A stretch of DNA of 64,000 nt from Epiperipatus broadwayi (Eukaryota; Onychophora; Udeonychophora; Euonychophora; Peripatidae). A model generated the notes under the pieces. The model did no database searches and had not been told where the DNA came from. It saw only the letters and a list, made by a program, of their open reading frames with translations. The stretch's first letter is position 1, and every line of letters starts with the position of its first letter. Below are positions 60,389 to 64,000 of the stretch, in pieces. The position numbers were made by a program, and so were the translations under genes. Where the stretch lies: the NCBI GenBank assembly GCA_028023455.1, contig JAQFVV010001013.1, positions 62,001 through 126,000 on the forward strand, written 5' to 3'.

Positions 60389-60994
60389 TTATAGTATCAA
60401 GTTATTTCTACCAAAAGCACTCCAACCAAGTTTAATTCTATGATTAATTTCCTCCATTATGTTTCCATCTGTATTAATAATCTGACCAAGGTATTTGTAA
60501 CTGTGAACTTCTTCTAATTCTTCATAATCAATCTTTATTTTCATATTTTGAGCAAATCGATTAAACATTACTTTAGTCTTTTTAACATTTATCTTTAGTC
60601 CTACTTTTCTACTTCCATCTGCTAACTCCTGCAACATTTCCTGCAGCTCTGAAGCATTATTTGCAAAAACAACTACATCATCTGTGAAATCTAAATGACT
60701 TAAATACTCTCCATTTACTTTCACTCCTTTAGTTTCCCATTTTAATCCACAAAATACTTCTTGCAGCACTGCTGTAAAGAGTTTTGGAGATATGGAGTCA
60801 CCTTGTCTTACACCTTTCTCAATATTGATTTTTCCAGTATCATTATGTAATCTAATTGTTGCTGTTGCATTTTTATAAATATTCTTTAAAATATGACAAT
60901 ATCCTGGATCTATACCTTGATGATCCAATGCTTTAATCACTGAAGAAATGTGTATAGAATCGAATGCCTTTTCATAATCTACAAATCCAAACAT
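60389..60994 (-). pseudogene. RT domain of the RTE copy
   Basis: 201 open residues holding RT motifs from [10 protein letters not shown] through [12 protein letters not shown] and DFTDDVVVF to the [12 protein letters not shown] and [14 protein letters not shown] thumb region. It lacks the N-terminal fingers and the endonuclease, as the copy is truncated at about 61.11 kb. Confidence 0.85.
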
Positions 60995-61112
60995 AATGAC
61001 TAGACGAGTTGTAATTATCTTGGTAAAAATTTTATATAAAACTGATAAAAGGCTGATAGGTCTGTAATTTCTAATATCTTCTTTATCACCTTTTTTAAAT
61101 ATTAATATTATT

Positions 61113-61440
61113 AGGCCTTAAAGGAACCGAGCAGGGCAAATTCCTAATGTCCACTCCATACGTTCTTGTCGTTGCAGCTGTTATTACTATGTGATTATTC
61201 ATATAGTATACGAACATGGATGGGCTGCTCACCAACACGCATTAGCCAGCGTGGTGAGTTTATTGGCTTTTTACCTCTGAGTTTAAGATCAAGAAACACC
61301 ATGGTCTTTCTTCTCATTGCCTGATAAGGCAGAATGAATACTAATGATAGATGTAGAAAAATGTTTGCTGTTGATGGAAAGGAGGTTCTTTAAGGCCTTA
61401 AAGGAAGAGAGCAGAGCAAATTCTCAAGGTCCACTCCATG
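61113..61440. repeat. Direct repeat, period 280 bp
   Basis: AGGCCTTAAAGGAACCGAGC .. GGGCAAATTC .. GTCCACTCCATACG at 61113-61165 recurs as AGGCCTTAAAGGAAGAGAGC .. AGAGCAAATTC .. GTCCACTCCATGCA at 61393-61442. The first copy abuts the truncated end of the RTE element. Possibly one and a fraction units of a satellite, or the LTR-like ends of a small element. Confidence 0.7.
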
Positions 61441-61779
61441 CAGACTTGCCATGGTAAATTTTAGCCCCCATCCTTTTATGAAATAAAATTTATAAATTAA
61501 GATACATTTTTTTCCAGCGCTTTCGCAAGAAAAACTTGAAAATATAGTTTTAGTCATTCAACATGTTCGATAAATACCTTAAATGGTTTATTCATTTATT
61601 TCTATAAAATTAAAAATAATCAATTTAAAACAAAATTCTATAAAATAAACACGGAAAATAAAACACATGCTAAAATGAATAAATTAATATTTAAAAAAAT
61701 CATTTTAGAAACAATAATTAAATAATACCCTAAAACAAAAATATTTATTTAATTAACCTACTGAATGTTTGGTATATTA

Positions 61780-61966
61780 GTAACTAGAGGGATTTGAACT
61801 TAGGATTCTTGTCTCCATTCCTCCTCTACTCCATTTCAAACTACCGACACACATGACCACATACATGTAAAAAAGATAGATGTATGTGGTGTCGGTTGTT
61901 TGAGATAGAGTATAGGAATATAGACTGAAAAATCCTAAGTTCAAATCCCTCTAGTTACTTAAATAT
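61780..61966. repeat. Head-to-head pair of tRNA-derived SINEs
   Basis: A minus-strand copy (61866-61780) and a plus-strand copy (61879-61966) face each other across about 12 bases. Each has ATGTATGTGG.. CGGT.GTTTGA at the start and CCTAAGTTCAAATCCCTCTA (box B) at the end, creating a near-perfect hairpin. Same head as the 48.1-48.25 kb SINE. Confidence 0.75.
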
Positions 61967-62101
61967 TTATTTAGTATATTTGGAATTTTTAATTGTTTGT
62001 CTTTCAAAAGTTTTCATATTATTTTTTTCAACAATCCTGCAAAAATGCCAGTCCAGATAGGAAATATCTACAAATAAGATAATTTTTTAAATATCTAAGT
62101 A

Positions 62102-62463
62102 AACAGGCAAAAACTCTCCAAATAGTAGTGCCACCTTGTGCTAACCAGAGTAATCAATGGATTCCAGAAGGCTTGTGCATAAAATCCCTATCTAGTGCCT
62201 ACTTATCCAATATCCCCAGACTAGTTTCTAGCTTGTGGCCTTCATCAGTGAGGAGCCTTGGATCTGAGAGCACTGCACCTAGATCTTAGGATCTAATGCA
62301 ACCCTCCAGCAGCCACCGTTTATCTCTATTTCACTACAAAACTATGATAATGAAATTTAAAACAATATTTTCAATCTAAGCTCAATAACTTCTGAACTCA
62401 ATTCAGCACCCATACATTTTGGTGACTTTGGCTCTTTAACTATATGGAGAGTTTTTGCCTGTT
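62102..62463. mobile_element. MITE with GCAAAACTCTC-type ends
   Basis: AACAGGCAAAAACTCTCC at the left and its complement GGAGAGTTTTTGCCTGTT at the right, over a 362-bp element whose interior matches 21486-21779 (CTTGTGGCCTTCATCAGTGA, GCCTTGGATCTGAGAGCACT, CTAATGCAACCCTC). The flanks are AGTA and TACT. It lies about 25 bases from the inverted repeat copy at 62487. Confidence 0.8.
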
Positions 62464-62486
62464 TACTAATAGATATGTGCTAGCAT

Positions 62487-62930
62487 GTGTGCCGGTCGGA
62501 TTTGTATGTTCACGTAACAAGATCTAGCATCTATGCAAAAGTACCTCGAATCCAATCATGTGCAAGATACACAGGTCAGGAACACTCATGAACTCTGCCC
62601 TATTTGCCCATTCCCCAGATCTATAACATTATAAACAACAATCGCGATGACATCGATTAATTTACTTCTCACCCGCTGGCATCGATCATCGGAGACACAA
62701 AAAGACTCTAGGCTAAACTTATATGATAGATTAACTTAATAACTAGCTATATTTGATGAGCAATGAAGGCTCACGACCTAGCATATTAATTATGTATTGA
62801 GCAGAGATCATCTAGTCATATTTAGCATAAGTAATAACTTAATATTTTATCTTAACTAAAAGAAAGCAATGGTTCGAGTTTGATATATATATTTAAGATT
62901 TATTAATAACAAAATTATGTCGGGTTATTT
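62487..62930 (-). repeat. Dispersed repeat, right copy of the inverted pair
   Basis: The reverse complement matches 2301-2706 and continues into the segment matching 298-350, so this copy is the more complete one. It contains words GTGTGCCGGTC, AAGTACCTCGAATCCAATCA, AGACACAAAAAGACTCTAGG and AAATAACCCGAC (complement). It is unidentified and non-coding. Confidence 0.75.
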
Positions 62931-64000
62931 AGCTGACGTGAGCCTCGGAAGTATTATATATATTGTGTCCTTAGAAAAGGTCAATGATAGTTATAAATGG
63001 TCAATTACTAAAAAAAATTTAAAATTAATATTATATAGTATTTAAAATGATAGACTATATTAAGCAGTAAAAGATTAATATGATATATTTAATAATAAAT
63101 ATTGTGATGGTGAGAATTGTATCTAATTCTATATTTTTCTAAATTGTTTTTCAAAATTTTATATAATTATTTTATATAATATAAGTAGCAAATTTATTAA
63201 GACAGATAAAATTAGACTAAACACCGGAAATGACTACGTGACTGTCTGGAATATTCTATGTATAAGCACCGGTTTAAATTAATACTAATAATTAAAATAT
63301 TTAAATAGTATATTATAGAAGTGGATAGAATTGTCACACATCATAATAAAAATAGGTAGTATACACCTTTATTAATTATTGTTTCAAAATTGTTTTAAAG
63401 ATAGTTAAATTGTAATAGATAATAATTGATTTAAAAATAATAATTAGTTAACATTTAAGTCTATTACGTCATGATTTTAAAACTTTAAAAATTGTTTATA
63501 AATCCAAGTAGGGATTGACCAATAAAAAAATAGATCTTGGCAGACAACCAAAATCATGCCAACTAATTGTATAAACGGGGGAGAACAAAAATGTGTTGAC
63601 TCCAGAGCAGAGGTAAAATTTTAAGCTCTCTAATTTTTTTTTCTTCAATTTATTAGTCAATTTTATTATAATTTTAATAATATCTTTGAAAGAAACCAAC
63701 TGACAATTTAAAAATCATCCGAAGAGAATCTTAGAATAAAATGTTTTAAAAAAAAGTTTTTCATAGTAATGTTTCACTAACTTTACAGTAACCTGCCAGC
63801 GGATTCTATCGAAATATAATCGGAGTTTTTAATAGAAAATGGATAGATTCTTAAAACCAAGTGTAAAATTTTATAATGTTCCAAATATGTTAATATTATT
63901 CGTTGATATAGTTTATATAGCGTATCACTATGAAAGCTGCTTTCGTGCGTATAAAATCAATGAAAGGACATTGTGCGCAAAGTTAATGAAGATAATGGAA
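62931..64000. other. AT-rich flank, nothing recognised
   Basis: No exon, RNA gene or transposon end was recognised. The 67-residue minus-strand frame at 63699-63496 is lysine- and isoleucine-rich with no features beyond AT composition. Confidence 0.5.

Larger units (their letters stand above)
59905..61110 (-). mobile_element. RTE-type LINE copy, youngest looking
   Basis: 5'-truncated. Minus-strand RT block 60994-60389 reads [54 protein letters not shown] (catalytic box with T in place of A) and [10 protein letters not shown] frameshift near 60385 separates it from the 60382-59924 block: MPMCLKRMVFNKCVLPVLTY, WAGHIARRDDNRW, RPHVRWMDEIRKCAGVLWRR and a final LGETFILQWIDNG stop. The 3' end is CAATGGTTGATGATGATC-like. 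Long open blocks and a single frameshift make it the best-preserved copy of the family here, probably inactive. Confidence 0.9.

Overview
This is animal nuclear DNA. It is strongly A+T-rich (by eye about 70% or more), its genes are split by long GT..AG introns, and it is crowded with decayed transposons and SINEs. There are no operons, no prokaryotic signals and no CRISPR. The SINEs, the RTE-type LINEs with (TGA)n tails, the hAT elements and the gene families point to an invertebrate with a repeat-rich genome. Phylum cannot be settled from sequence alone; mollusc, chelicerate and cnidarian all remain possible.

Two host genes are well supported and point at each other. On the + strand, exons at 3916-4530, 6353-6526 and 12550-12695 encode the end of a rhodopsin-family receptor closest to relaxin-family/type C LGR receptors: TM2-TM6, TM7 and the C-terminal tail. 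All junctions seen are phase 1. The ectodomain and TM1 exons are not visible and probably lie left of the window. On the - strand, exons at 59459-59298, 34797-34624, 26743-26579 and 18535-18383 join in phase 0 to a 217-residue GM2 ganglioside activator-like protein spread over 41 kb, with all eight family cysteines. A third, weaker host-gene candidate is a - strand terminal exon at 3154-2788 resembling the C-terminal tail of pogo/Tigger-type transposase-derived proteins.

Region by region: 1-3.9 kb is AT-rich DNA with a repeat copy and the possible - strand terminal exon. 3.9-13.1 kb is the receptor 3' end; its last intron carries a 3.6 kb hAT element with a perfect 8-bp target duplication. 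13.1-18.4 kb is the convergent intergenic gap, with SINEs and a 462 bp non-autonomous hAT. 18.4-59.5 kb is the GM2A-like gene, whose introns hold RTE-type LINE copies, a second LINE family with (CATCA)n tails, fold-back/MITE elements, hAT MITEs and tRNA-derived SINEs, several nested. 59.5-64 kb is upstream DNA with another RTE copy, a head-to-head SINE pair, a MITE and an inverted copy of the repeat at 2.3-2.7 kb.

The two genes have no evident functional link: one is a membrane receptor, the other a lysosomal lipid-transfer cofactor. The most informative part of the window is the transposon stratigraphy. Four hAT insertions have intact 8-bp duplications, and several elements can be dated relative to the hosts they interrupt.
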